The notes under the pieces are model-generated. The model saw only the letters and a program-made list of their open reading frames with translations. It was not told the origin of the DNA and did no database searches. The translations under genes and the position numbers were made by a program. Below, one piece after another: positions 17,469-26,880 of a stretch of 64,000 bases of DNA. The first letter of the stretch is position 1. Each line of letters opens with the position of its first letter. Location of the stretch: positions 1,084,284 to 1,148,283 of the forward strand of contig JAAAFW010000006.1 of the NCBI GenBank assembly GCA_019352875.1. Direction: 5' to 3'. Source of the stretch: Pedobacter cryoconitis. GTDB taxonomy: Bacteria > Bacteroidota > Bacteroidia > Sphingobacteriales > Sphingobacteriaceae.

Positions 17469-17538
17469 TCCAATTTCCTTCATACTTCCTTCATTGTTTG
17501 TTCATTGTTTCTTCAATCGGGAATGAAGGAACATTGGA
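17469..17538. repeat. Imperfect long inverted repeat in a convergent intergenic region
   Basis: TCCAATTTCCTTCAT (17469-17483) pairs with ATGAAGGAACATTGGA (17523-17538), with one base unpaired. The loop holds two near copies of TTCATTGTTT. Outer bases GTTTG and CAAAC extend the symmetry. There is no strong T-run, so it is not a plain terminator. Confidence 0.5.
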
Positions 17539-17610
17539 CGAAATCCAAACAAAAAACAAATAATAGCTGAACAAAACTTTCTTTAAGCAATACTATTTGG
17601 GCGAAAATTA

Positions 17611-17656
17611 ATCCATAAAAAAGGGACAGTTGTTAAACTGTCCCTTTTTTATGGAT
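17611..17656. terminator. Bidirectional rho-independent terminator
   Basis: A perfect 20-bp palindrome (17611-17630 with 17637-17656; core GGGACAGT/ACTGTCCC flanked by A6 and T6) with loop TGTTAA lies between the convergent binding-protein and OmpA genes. A/T runs on both sides let it end transcripts from both directions. Confidence 0.9.
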
Positions 17657-17666
17657 TAAACCTATT

Positions 17667-18200
17667 TTATTGGGCAGGCTTGATCTCTACTCTTCTGTTC
17701 AGTGCTCTTCCGGTTTCCGTATCATTGCTGGTTGCCGGTTGTGATGCGCCAAACCCTTTGATCGTGAAGTTTGCGGCATTTAGTCCGGCGTTAACAAGAT
17801 AAGATTTTACTGCATTCGCACGATCTACTGAAAGTGACATGTTATGTTCTACTGAACCTTCAGCTGAGGAGTGTCCGTTGATAACAAACTTAGCATCTGG
17901 TGATTTCTTCATTTCAGCAGCAGTCTGGTCAAGCAGGGAAAAAGAATCTGTTTTCAGTACAGCAGAATTAAATTCAAAATGCACACCGCTAAAGCTAAAG
18001 TTTGGTTTTGCTTCTTCAGCAGGTTTTTCCTGCACAGGTTCCTGTTTAACCGGAGCCTCTTCTTTTACCGGTGCGGGTTCCTGTTTAACACGCTCCATGG
18101 GTGCTGGTTTCGCGACTATCTTTTTAGCCTTGCAGGAATAGATAGACATGGAGATTAACACAGCTAGTACCGGGATCAGAATTGATTTAATAGATTTCAT
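17667..18200 (-). CDS. OmpA-family peptidoglycan-associated lipoprotein
   Basis: The 177-residue protein has a lipoprotein signal (SMSIYSCKAKK, Cys23) and a Pro/Glu/Lys-rich linker (about 30-67) with repeats of KQEPAPVKEEAPVKQEP. An OmpA C-terminal domain follows (FVINGHSSAEGSVEHNMSLSVDRANAVKSYLVNAGL ... GRALNRRVEI). Such proteins tie the outer membrane to peptidoglycan. It is monocistronic with a strong terminator after it. Confidence 0.9.
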   Translation of the reverse strand: MKSIKSILIPVLAVLISMSIYSCKAKKIVAKPAPMERVKQEPAPVKEEAPVKQEPVQEKPAEEAKPNFSFSGVHFEFNSAVLKTDSFSLLDQTAAEMKKSPDAKFVINGHSSAEGSVEHNMSLSVDRANAVKSYLVNAGLNAANFTIKGFGASQPATSNDTETGRALNRRVEIKPAQ

Positions 18201-18506
18201 TTGTTTGATATGATTTTAAGTGATTATTCTTTACTTTCTTGATTACTACACATAACGCATTTAACCGGATAATGGTATGGTATATCTGGCGGCCTGTTGC
18301 GGTATGAAAACCGAAATTAAGATAAATGTACCAAATAAGCAGAACCGATTTGTTTGTATTTGTAAATAAAGAGGTTGTGATTTTTAATCCAATAATCTTA
18401 TATTCATGGAATAATAATTAACCAATTATTCACCTAACCAAATAAGACCGTAGCTAAAGCCCGAAAGGATCCCCCTAGATCCAGCTTTAAACTAATTAAA
18501 CAAAAT
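18201..18506. promoter_or_regulatory. Divergent intergenic region with leader hairpin
   Basis: This 306-base A/T-rich region separates the ompA-type gene from the oxidoreductase operon. A compound hairpin lies just before the operon start: TAAAGC (18455-18460) pairs with GCTTTA (18484-18489), and inside it GGATC (18467-18471) pairs with GATCC (18478-18482). No exact TAnnTTTG box was found. It may be a leader structure or an operator. Confidence 0.4.
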
Positions 18507-19778
18507 ATGAAACCAAATCAACCCAACTCAAGAAGAGACTTTATCAAAAAGACTGCGGTAGGAGTGGCTGCTTTTACCATTGTTCCGCGGTATGTTCTTG
18601 GTGGAAATGGGTTTATCGCACCCAGCGATAAACTAACCAAAGCTGTAATAGGCGTAGGGGGAATGGGCCGGAATCACTTTCCATATGATGGGACACAGGT
18701 AGTGGCCATTTGCGATGTGGATAAAAGGCACATCGATAAAGCATTGCCTATGCTCGACAAGGGAGTTAAAACTTTTAGTGATTACCGGGAACTGATCCGG
18801 TTACCGGAAGTTGATATTGTCCATATTGCAACCCCGCCACATTGGCATGGGATTATGGCGGTAGATGCTGCAAATGCCGGAAAGGATATCTGGTGCGAAA
18901 AACCAATGACACATACGATTGGTGAGGGAAAAAGGGTAATGGAGGCTGTACAGCAACATGGCCGGATTTTCAGATTAAATACCTGGTTTAGATTTGAGGA
19001 TACTTTTTACGGGATGGGTACCCCGGTTAAACCCATTAAAAAATTGGTTGACAGCGGAATGCTGGGCTGGCCTTTAAAGGTGACAGTAAGCCGGCATACC
19101 GGTTTTGACTGGAAATTCTATTGGGTTGGAAGAGATAACCTTCCTCCTGAACCGGTACCGGCAGAACTCGACTATAATTCATGGCTTGGGCCAGCACCTT
19201 ATAAACCATATAGTACACATAGAGTACACCAGACCTTTCGCGGTTACTGGGATTATGATGGTGGCGGGTTAAGCGATATGGGCCAGCATTATCTGGATCC
19301 GATCCAATATTTTCTCGGAAAAGATGATACAAATCCGGTTTCCGTAGAAATTGACGCACCTCAGCAACATACAGATGCTGTTGGAATATGGAGAAGAATT
19401 ACTTATACCTATGCTGATGGTTGCCAGATTATTCTCGATGGAGAAGGTAAAGATGTTAATTCGGCTTATATAGAAGGTCCGAATGGTAAATTATACCCTG
19501 GTTTTAAATCGGATATCCCAGATTTGGAGCGTAAACTCGCTGCTTTTCCCGATCCGGAAGAACAGGTCACTCATTTCTCGACAGCTGTCCGTAACAGGCA
19601 GAAATTTGCATTGAATGAGCAAAATGGACATAGATCATGTAACATTATCAATATAGGGTTAGCTGCTTTAAGGCTAGGCAGATCATTAAAATTTGATCCC
19701 GTAAAGCAGGAGTTTGTTGATGATGAAGGTGCGAACAGGTTAATTAATCCTGTTATGCGTGCTCCTTTTACCATCTGA
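18507..19778 (+). CDS. Tat-exported Gfo/Idh/MocA-family oxidoreductase
   Basis: The 423-residue protein carries a twin-arginine signal (SRRDFIKKTAVGVAAFTIVP, RR at 9-10). The Rossmann fold follows with VIGVGGMGRNHF and the family's CEKPMTH motif (EKP at 131-133). The C-terminal domain includes YWDYDGGGLSDMGQHYLDP. Proteins of this group act on sugars or sugar derivatives in the periplasm with tightly bound NAD(P). It begins the four-gene operon that includes the DUF1080 protein. Oxidising or reducing a sugar at C3 is inferred from that context. Confidence 0.9.
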   Translation: MKPNQPNSRRDFIKKTAVGVAAFTIVPRYVLGGNGFIAPSDKLTKAVIGVGGMGRNHFPYDGTQVVAICDVDKRHIDKALPMLDKGVKTFSDYRELIRLPEVDIVHIATPPHWHGIMAVDAANAGKDIWCEKPMTHTIGEGKRVMEAVQQHGRIFRLNTWFRFEDTFYGMGTPVKPIKKLVDSGMLGWPLKVTVSRHTGFDWKFYWVGRDNLPPEPVPAELDYNSWLGPAPYKPYSTHRVHQTFRGYWDYDGGGLSDMGQHYLDPIQYFLGKDDTNPVSVEIDAPQQHTDAVGIWRRITYTYADGCQIILDGEGKDVNSAYIEGPNGKLYPGFKSDIPDLERKLAAFPDPEEQVTHFSTAVRNRQKFALNEQNGHRSCNIINIGLAALRLGRSLKFDPVKQEFVDDEGANRLINPVMRAPFTI

Positions 19779-19814
19779 TACGGTCTGAATTCTTAACCCT
19801 TTATTGAAAAAAAC

Positions 19815-22800
19815 ATGATAAAAAATAAATACTTTATCCTGGCAGCTGCGCTATTGCTTTTGAATCCGGCAATGCAGGTAAAAGCCCAGGGCGATCAGCG
19901 TACGCAATCTACACGGATCGCAGATCTGTTAACACAATTACCTGCAAATGATGCAAAGCTTCTTGCAGCAAATATGAATGATATCTTACAGCTCGGCGAC
20001 GACGGGCTTGCTGCATTAATTATGGGTTTGAAAGCTCCCGGTGCAGGAAATAACGCTTTAATTGAATACGCTGCCGGTGGTTTTGCCGCCTTTGCAAGCA
20101 GTGGTCAGCAAGAAAATGCAAGGAAACTGAGTGTTGCAGCATTTACGAAGGCGGTAGGCAATTTACAGGATAAGCAGAATAAATCCTTTTTGTTCAGCCA
20201 GCTGGATCTCGTTGCAAAAAATGATGCCATTGCTGTATTAGCACCTTATTTAACAGACCAGGAGCTGGCAGATCCAGCGTCGCGTGCATTAGTTAAGATT
20301 CAATCTGCTGAAGCAGATCAGGCTTTGCTTACTGCAGTTGCATCTGCGACCGGTCAGTCCAGATTGGCAGTGATAAATGCTTTGGGAGACCGTAAAGTTA
20401 AGGCAGCAGTTGCCGAAATTTCAAAATCTGCTTCAGATCAGGATAGTCAGTTAAAAAAGATGAGCTTGCTCGCATTGGCTCGTATTGGAGACCTATCTAG
20501 TGAATCTGTATTACTGGATGCAGCAAAACAAGCCCAGTTTGTTTCCGAAGACAGTTATGCCGTTTCATCTTTATTAATTTATGCAACTAACCTTGCCCGG
20601 AACGGACAGGGAAAAGCTGCTGCCGGTCTGGCGAAGAAGATAGATGGTGCTGCACAAAAAGCCGGTTTGACAGACCTCAGAACTGCGGCATTGGCTATCA
20701 GAATTATTGCTGAGCCTGAGCAGAAAACAGCGCTTTTACAACAGGCACTGAAAGATAAGGATACACAATACCGTGGGGCGGTGATAGAATTGGCAGCGAA
20801 TGATAAAAATGCTGCTGATATGCAGTCATGGGTTAACCAATTCGGTAAATATGATGCTGCAAGACAAACTGAATTGCTGACTTTATTTGCCAGGGGCAAA
20901 AATGCAGATGCTTTACCGGTAGTGTTAAAAGCGATCAAAAGCAAAGATCAGCAACTGAAAGTTAAAGCTATACAGACGGCAGCCATTGTTGGACAGCAAA
21001 ATGCAGTTCCTGCGCTGCTCGAGGCGCTACCTGGAAAAGATGCACAGGAGACAGATGCTATCGTAGCAGCGTTAAACAGAATCAAGGGTGAGCAGTTAAT
21101 TAATGACATTGCTGCTTACATCCCTAAAGCCAAACCTGAAGTACAGATTCCCTTACTCAAAGTACTGGCTTTAAGGAGAGCTAATTCGCAGGTTAATAAT
21201 GTACAGTCGCTAATGGAAAGTACTAATCCTGATGTGAAGACAGCTGCCTATGCAACGCTGAATGCAACGGTTAATTCAGGAAATCTGCCTGCTTTATTTG
21301 CAATGTTGAAAGCCAATCACAGTACGCAGGAGCTGGAAAGTGTGCGTGATGGTATTATTGCCGCATTAAAAGGCAATGTACAGGGGGAGCAGCAAACAGA
21401 TCAGATTTTGACTGAAATGAATTCGGCACCAGCTGAAAAAAAAGCTCTTTATTATAATATTTTATCAAGTGTTGGTGGCCGGAAAGCGCTGGCAGCAGTG
21501 AAGCAGGACTATACTTCAGGTACGACGGATCAACAAAAAGCTGCGCTGAATGCTCTGGCTGGCTGGTCTGATCAGGGTGCGATGACAGAACTGATTAAAA
21601 TCGCAGCTGCGAATAAAGACGAATCTGTTAATCAGACTGCGGTCGGCGGATACCTCAGGTTAATCAGTACTTTAGATGTAACACCGGAACAAAAATTATT
21701 ACTTGTCCGTGAAGGAATGGCTGTAGCAGTTAAGCCTGAACAAAAACAGCAGTTTCTCAGACAACTAGGGTCTGCTAAAACATTTAATGCATTGGTCTTT
21801 GCAGGAAAATATCTGGACGATCCTGCACTAAACCAGGCCGCTGCCCAGGCAATTATGAATATCGCTATCGCGGATAAAAGTCTGAACGGTGCTATCGTAC
21901 GTAACCTGGTCGAAAAAACTATGGGACTCTTAACAGGGGGCGATAGTGATTATGAAAAAGAAGGTTTGCGTAAATTATTGGCGGAAATGCCAGCTGGTGA
22001 AGGTTTCGTATCTATGTTCAATGGTACTGATCTGACCGGATGGCAGGGACTGGTTGAAAATCCGGTTAAACGGGCACAAATGGATGCGAAGACTTTAGCA
22101 GCAGCACAGCAGAAGGCAAATACAGCGATGCTGGACAGCTGGAAGGTTAAAGACGGAGAAATTCAGTTTACAGCCCATGGAGAAAACCTGGCGACAGTCA
22201 AAAAATATGGTGATTTTGAAATGCTGGTAGACTGGAAAATTATAGATGATGGCAAGCAAAAAGGTGATGCCGGAATTTATTTGCGTGGCTCCCCTCAGGT
22301 TCAGATCTGGGATAACTCTATGACTAATGTGGGCGCACAGGTGGGTTCAGGTGGTCTTTACAATAACCAGGTCAATGAAAGTATACCTTTAAAAATAGCT
22401 GACAATAAGCTGGATGAATGGAATACATTCCGCATCATTATGAAAGGTGACCGTGTAACCGTATATCTGAACGGTGTGCTCGTAACTGACAATGTAATTC
22501 TGGAAAATTACTGGGACAGAAACCTCGCCATTTTTGCAGAAGAACAGATTGAATTGCAAGCACATGGTTCTCCGATAGCTTACCGCGATTTGTATATCAG
22601 GGAAATTCCAAGACCTCAGCCTTTTGCATTAAGTGCAAATGAGAAAAAGGAAGGATTTAAAGTTCTTTTTGACGGAACCAATATGCATGAGTGGCAAGGA
22701 AATACTACTGATTATATTATTGAGAATGGCAATCTGGCCATTCGTACGGTACCAGGAAAAGGTTCTGGCGGAAACTTGTTCACTAAAAATGAATATGGTG

Positions 22801-23246
22801 ATTTTATCTTCCGTTTTGAATTTAAATTGACTCCTGGTGCGAATAATGGTCTTGGAATCCGTGCTCCTTTAACCGGTGATGCTGCATATGAAGGAATGGA
22901 ACTGCAGATTCTTGATGACGATGCACCGATCTATAAGGACCTGGAGAAATATCAGTACCACGGTTCTGTATACGGTACACTGGCTGCGAAACGCGGTGCT
23001 TTGAAACCAGTTGGAGAATGGAACTACGAAGAAGTGGTTGTTAAGGGTCCGAAGGTCAAAGTGATATTGAACGGAACTGTAATTCTTGATGGTGATTTGA
23101 CGGAGGCACGTAAAAATGGTGCCGCTGATGGCAAACCGCATCCTGGTTTATCCAGGGATAAGGGGTATATCGGATTCCTGGGACATGGTTCTCCGGTAGA
23201 CTTTCGGAATATCCGGATAAAAGACCTGAGCAAAGCAAAAAAATAA
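19815..23246 (+). CDS. Giant exported HEAT-repeat protein with two DUF1080 (3-keto-disaccharide hydrolase) domains
   Basis: The 1143-residue protein has a signal peptide ending VKAQ. A long alpha-solenoid of HEAT-like repeats follows (about 30-720; units such as VVLKAIKSKDQQLKVKAIQTAAIVGQQNAVPALLEAL). Two DUF1080 domains come last, from about 730 (FVSMFNGTDLTGWQG) and 948 (FKVLFDGTNMHEWQG). DUF1080 domains belong to the concanavalin-like fold, and members cleave 3-keto-glycosides. It sits 36 bases after one Gfo/Idh/MocA gene and 25 bases before another, so the operon can oxidise a glycoside and then split it. The solenoid may hold partner enzymes; that is a guess. Confidence 0.9.
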   Translation: MIKNKYFILAAALLLLNPAMQVKAQGDQRTQSTRIADLLTQLPANDAKLLAANMNDILQLGDDGLAALIMGLKAPGAGNNALIEYAAGGFAAFASSGQQENARKLSVAAFTKAVGNLQDKQNKSFLFSQLDLVAKNDAIAVLAPYLTDQELADPASRALVKIQSAEADQALLTAVASATGQSRLAVINALGDRKVKAAVAEISKSASDQDSQLKKMSLLALARIGDLSSESVLLDAAKQAQFVSEDSYAVSSLLIYATNLARNGQGKAAAGLAKKIDGAAQKAGLTDLRTAALAIRIIAEPEQKTALLQQALKDKDTQYRGAVIELAANDKNAADMQSWVNQFGKYDAARQTELLTLFARGKNADALPVVLKAIKSKDQQLKVKAIQTAAIVGQQNAVPALLEALPGKDAQETDAIVAALNRIKGEQLINDIAAYIPKAKPEVQIPLLKVLALRRANSQVNNVQSLMESTNPDVKTAAYATLNATVNSGNLPALFAMLKANHSTQELESVRDGIIAALKGNVQGEQQTDQILTEMNSAPAEKKALYYNILSSVGGRKALAAVKQDYTSGTTDQQKAALNALAGWSDQGAMTELIKIAAANKDESVNQTAVGGYLRLISTLDVTPEQKLLLVREGMAVAVKPEQKQQFLRQLGSAKTFNALVFAGKYLDDPALNQAAAQAIMNIAIADKSLNGAIVRNLVEKTMGLLTGGDSDYEKEGLRKLLAEMPAGEGFVSMFNGTDLTGWQGLVENPVKRAQMDAKTLAAAQQKANTAMLDSWKVKDGEIQFTAHGENLATVKKYGDFEMLVDWKIIDDGKQKGDAGIYLRGSPQVQIWDNSMTNVGAQVGSGGLYNNQVNESIPLKIADNKLDEWNTFRIIMKGDRVTVYLNGVLVTDNVILENYWDRNLAIFAEEQIELQAHGSPIAYRDLYIREIPRPQPFALSANEKKEGFKVLFDGTNMHEWQGNTTDYIIENGNLAIRTVPGKGSGGNLFTKNEYGDFIFRFEFKLTPGANNGLGIRAPLTGDAAYEGMELQILDDDAPIYKDLEKYQYHGSVYGTLAAKRGALKPVGEWNYEEVVVKGPKVKVILNGTVILDGDLTEARKNGAADGKPHPGLSRDKGYIGFLGHGSPVDFRNIRIKDLSKAKK

Positions 23247-23271
23247 TCCTTTCAGCATTAATTTTTTATTC

Positions 23272-24762
23272 ATGAGTACTGAAACTAATCAACTTCCTGA
23301 AGAAAACAGCATGGGCGGAAAGTCCATAGGCAGCAATGATAATTCAAGAAGGAATTTTATAAAAACAACAGCGTTGGCTGCAGCAGGATTTATGATCCTG
23401 CCGCGCCATGTTCTGGGTGGGAAAGGCTTTCTGGCACCCAGTGATCGTTTATTGGTTGCCGGAGTCGGTGTCGGAGGAAAAGGCGAGAGCAATCTGAATA
23501 ATATCCATAATGGCGGTAAATCTGAGATTGCATTTCTATGCGATGTCGACAGGCGCAGGGCTGCCAATTCTGTGAAAAAGTATCCTCAGGCAAAATATTA
23601 TGAGGACTACCGGGAAATGTTGGATAAAGAGAGTAAAAACATCGATGGGGTGGTGGTATCCACACCAGATCACAACCATGCAATGATTTCAATAGCAGCT
23701 ATGCAGTTAGGTAAAGCTGTATATGTGGAGAAGCCTTTGTCGCATGATATTTATGAGGCCCGGAAAATGGCAGAAGCTGCGCAAAGATATCAGGTAGTTA
23801 CGCAAATGGGTAACCAGGGTTCTTCCGGCGATGGTGTGCGGCAACTGCAGGAATGGTGCGATGCGGGAGTAATCGGTAAAGTTCACACAGTTTATTGCTG
23901 GACGGACAGACCGCTCTGGCCGCAGGGTATTACCTGGCCTTCGGTTAATGGAGAGATTCCTAAGGAACTCAATTGGGATCTTTGGCTTGGCAGCGCGCCG
24001 TATAAACCGTTTATCGATAAACTCGTTCCTTTCAACTGGAGAGGCTGGTGGGATTACGGTACAGGTGCGATTGGAGATATGGGCTGTCATTTGGTCGAAC
24101 CTCCTTTCCGTGTGCTTGGGCTTGACACGCCAATGGATGTGCAGTGCAGCGTTGGTAGTATCTATGAAGATGAATTCAAACGTGGTTATTATCCGGATAG
24201 TTGTCCTCCTTCAAGTCATATCATTATGACCTTTAAGAAAACAAATAAAACTAAGGGCGATTTGAGATTACACTGGATGGATGGTGGCATTAAGCCAGGC
24301 CGTCCGGAGGAGCTCGGCGCAAATGAACCTTTTGGTTCAAATGGCGTTTTGTTTGAAGGAACAAAGGGGAAAATGATGTGTGACGTATATGGTTCAAATC
24401 CACGTTTACTACCGCTCTCACGCAACCAGGAAGTGCATACTAAACAGAAGATCGAGCGGGTGAACGGTGGTGTCGAAGGGCATTACTGGCAATGGGCAGA
24501 GGCAGCTATAGCCGGATACGGAAAAATCAGGCTGAGTTCTCCTTTTGAAATTGCTGGTCCGCTGACAGAGACTTTATTAATTGCAAACCTGGCTATCAGG
24601 GGGACAGATGTTAGAACTGCAAGGGCAAACGGCGGTTTTGATTATCCTGGAAGAGATATCAAAATGATCTGGGATAAGGAGCAGCTGAAAGTCACCAATT
24701 TTGATGCTGTGAATGCGTATATAAAAAGAGAATACCGTCAAGGCTGGAGCCTGGGCGTTTAA
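23272..24762 (+). CDS. Tat-exported Gfo/Idh/MocA-family oxidoreductase
   Basis: The 496-residue protein has a twin-arginine signal (SRRNFIKTTALAAAGFMILP, RR at 26-27). The NAD(P)-binding loop is VGVGGKGESN, then VEKPLSHD and GWWDYGTGAIGDMGCHLVEPPFR. It is longer than the first family member and only distantly related to it. A shorter start at Met14 (23311) would still keep the Tat signal. It is the third gene of the operon, so two exported oxidoreductases flank the keto-glycoside hydrolase-like protein. Confidence 0.9.
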   Translation: MSTETNQLPEENSMGGKSIGSNDNSRRNFIKTTALAAAGFMILPRHVLGGKGFLAPSDRLLVAGVGVGGKGESNLNNIHNGGKSEIAFLCDVDRRRAANSVKKYPQAKYYEDYREMLDKESKNIDGVVVSTPDHNHAMISIAAMQLGKAVYVEKPLSHDIYEARKMAEAAQRYQVVTQMGNQGSSGDGVRQLQEWCDAGVIGKVHTVYCWTDRPLWPQGITWPSVNGEIPKELNWDLWLGSAPYKPFIDKLVPFNWRGWWDYGTGAIGDMGCHLVEPPFRVLGLDTPMDVQCSVGSIYEDEFKRGYYPDSCPPSSHIIMTFKKTNKTKGDLRLHWMDGGIKPGRPEELGANEPFGSNGVLFEGTKGKMMCDVYGSNPRLLPLSRNQEVHTKQKIERVNGGVEGHYWQWAEAAIAGYGKIRLSSPFEIAGPLTETLLIANLAIRGTDVRTARANGGFDYPGRDIKMIWDKEQLKVTNFDAVNAYIKREYRQGWSLGV

Positions 24763-24773
24763 AAATAACTGGC

Positions 24774-25856
24774 ATGGAAACAGGAAATAAAAACCTGAGA
24801 GTACTGGTCGTGGGATGTGGTAACATGGGTTCTTCCCATGCTACCGCCTATCATCATCTGGATGGGTTTGAAATCTGCGGACTGGTCTCGAAAGGGGATA
24901 GTAAAAGAAAATTAAATGATAAGCTCGGGGCCGATTATCCTTTGTTTGATGATTTTGAGGATGCAATTCAGACCTCCCGGCCTGATGCGGTCTGCATCTC
25001 GACTTATCCGGATACTCACGAGACGTTTGCGATTCGGGCGATGGAAAGTGGTTGTCATGTATTTATAGAGAAACCCCTTGCAGATTCAGTCGCCGGTGCA
25101 CAGCGGGTTGCTGCGGCTGCTAAGAAGTATCAAAAAAAATTACTCGTAGGCTATATTCTGCGTTATCATCCTTCCTGGCAAAAGTTTATTGAACTGGCCA
25201 GGGGGCTGGGTAAACCATTGGTCATGCGAATGAACCTGAACCAGCAAAGTCAGGCTGAAAAGTGGGCTGTACATCAGAATCTGCTTAAAAGTCTGAGCCC
25301 GATTGTTGATTGCGGAGTCCATTATCTGGATGTAATGTGTCAGATGACCAGATCCAGACCGATAGAAGTAAGTGCTATCGGAGCGAGACTTTCTGATGTC
25401 ATTGCCGCCGGTAATTATAATTACGGACAGCTGCAAATCAGGTTTGAAGACGGTTCAGTGGGCTGGTATGAATCTGGCTGGGGACCGATGATGAGCGATA
25501 CTGCATTCTTTATCAAAGATGTAATTGGTCCGCAGGGAGCGGTTTCTATCGTTGCAAGGGAAGCTGCGGCTTCCGGTAATTCTGATGATATAGATTCGCA
25601 TACGCGTACTGAATCCATTAAAGTTCACCATGCAGAATTAGATACTGCCGGACATTTCGCAAAGCCCGATACCTGGATAGATATGCGTGATGAACCCGGT
25701 CATCAGGAGCTATGCAACCGGGAACAACGGGCATTTTTAAAAGCCATTCATGAAGATATAGATCTTAATGAAGCTACGCAGGAAGCAGTAAACAGTCTGA
25801 GGATTGCATTTGCATGTGACGAATCTGTACGTAAGGGCGAGCGGATCAAACTCTGA
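24774..25856 (+). CDS. Cytoplasmic Gfo/Idh/MocA-family oxidoreductase
   Basis: The 360-residue protein has the Rossmann loop VLVVGCGNMGSSHA at its very start and no signal peptide, so it stays in the cytoplasm. EKPLADS and DCGVHYLDVMCQ are family marks. It is 11 bases after the previous gene and is the last of the operon. A cytoplasmic member suggests a final step on an imported sugar, such as reduction of a 3-keto-sugar. That step is inferred. Confidence 0.9.
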   Translation: METGNKNLRVLVVGCGNMGSSHATAYHHLDGFEICGLVSKGDSKRKLNDKLGADYPLFDDFEDAIQTSRPDAVCISTYPDTHETFAIRAMESGCHVFIEKPLADSVAGAQRVAAAAKKYQKKLLVGYILRYHPSWQKFIELARGLGKPLVMRMNLNQQSQAEKWAVHQNLLKSLSPIVDCGVHYLDVMCQMTRSRPIEVSAIGARLSDVIAAGNYNYGQLQIRFEDGSVGWYESGWGPMMSDTAFFIKDVIGPQGAVSIVAREAAASGNSDDIDSHTRTESIKVHHAELDTAGHFAKPDTWIDMRDEPGHQELCNREQRAFLKAIHEDIDLNEATQEAVNSLRIAFACDESVRKGERIKL

Positions 25857-26079
25857 AACGCTGGCTTGCCTCTTTTCTTTCTTGCAGATGTTCCTGCTGG
25901 GGGCTGCTCATAGATTTGCTCAGACGAATCTGAAGATAGATCATCATGGATGACATGGTTATAGCTGCTGTAGCTAACCAGGTATTTTCCAGTAAATAAG
26001 AGGCGATAACCAGTACGATATTAACCGTAAATAGCCATAGGCTGATTCCAGCCGCGGAGTGAATCGGGAATTTTTTCAT
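25846..26079 (-). CDS. Small two-helix membrane protein, uncertain
   Basis: From ATG 26079 the protein has 77 residues, starting MKKFPIHSAAGISLW. Two hydrophobic stretches (about 10-30 and 34-50) come before a charged tail. A longer frame reaches 26217 but that part is not protein-like and covers a hairpin. Its end overlaps the convergent oxidoreductase gene by 11 bases. Many 2TM-domain proteins look like this. The gene is plausible, not certain. Confidence 0.45.
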   Translation of the reverse strand: MKKFPIHSAAGISLWLFTVNIVLVIASYLLENTWLATAAITMSSMMIYLQIRLSKSMSSPQQEHLQERKEASQRFRV

Positions 26080-26115
26080 AAATACTTTATCAGGCGTAAA
26101 AATTTGATTTCCTAC

Positions 26116-26144
26116 AGCCCCAAACCAATTGTTGGCTTGGGGCT
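26116..26144. repeat. Short strong inverted repeat
   Basis: AGCCCCAA (26116-26123) pairs with TTGGGGCT (26137-26144), and inside CCAA pairs with TTGG around a TTG loop. It has no T-run on either side. It lies upstream of the small membrane gene on the minus strand and may be a leader or operator. Confidence 0.4.
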
Positions 26145-26425
26145 TAGCTGATAAAGTCCTTACTGGTTGTCCTTGAGAAATATCCAAAGTGGTAATGAAC
26201 GGCCACACGTTTACCATACATCATAAATGTTGCCTCCATCTCCCTGGAAAGGGAAACTTCATACCTGGAAAGGTCCGTTCTATACTTTTTTTGGTTAGTC
26301 ATAATAGCTTTGTTCCCTGAATAACCTCATGGAGATTGAAGAATTAGCTTATACTAATTTCCTAATTTTATTCATATAAACAAATTATAAAAGCCTCATC
26401 TGCTGATAATCAGTAACCCCCTCCC

Positions 26426-26433
26426 TATCTTTG
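26426..26433 (+). promoter_or_regulatory. Putative -7 promoter box TATCTTTG
   Basis: The octamer matches TAnnTTTG exactly and ends 39 bases before the ATG at 26473. It overlaps the alternative upstream start at 26431, which argues against that start. Confidence 0.55.
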
Positions 26434-26472
26434 CCCTTAAACTCATCTTCAAAATACGAACCCGGACATAAA

Positions 26473-26868
26473 ATGGCAACTGCAAAACCCGATATCAGCG
26501 ACCTCAAAGACATCCAGCTCCTGGTAGACCGCTTCTATCAATTAGTCCAGCATGACGAATTAATCGGGCCTGTCTTCTCTGCAGCCATATCCGACTGGGA
26601 ACCACACCTCCAGCAGATGTACCGCTTCTGGAATGCCGCCCTTTTCGGCGTACCCGGATTCAGTGGGAACCCCTTTGCCAAACACGCCCGTCTTCCCATC
26701 ACACCCCAGCACTTCAAACGCTGGCTCGAGCTCTTCTCCCAGACCGTCCACACCCTTTTCGAAGGTGAAAAAGCTACCGAAGCCATCCACCGCGCCAACC
26801 TCATGGCCGAAATGTTCATGCGCCGCCTGGACGCCCTTCGCGGCAATAACCGGACCCCCATCGTTTAA
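26473..26868 (+). CDS. Group III truncated haemoglobin
   Basis: ATG 26473 gives 131 residues, the normal family length. The family's FWNAALFG and GNPFAKHARLPI segments are present, with His71 as the likely proximal haem ligand and Tyr22 at the B10 place. Group III haemoglobins bind oxygen or nitric oxide and may protect against nitrosative stress. Codon choice is strikingly C-rich (CTC, CCC, GCC, TTC) compared with every neighbour, which hints at foreign origin or local mutation bias. It stands alone, with repeats behind it. Confidence 0.9.
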   Translation: MATAKPDISDLKDIQLLVDRFYQLVQHDELIGPVFSAAISDWEPHLQQMYRFWNAALFGVPGFSGNPFAKHARLPITPQHFKRWLELFSQTVHTLFEGEKATEAIHRANLMAEMFMRRLDALRGNNRTPIV

Positions 26869-26880
26869 AAAACAAGCCCT

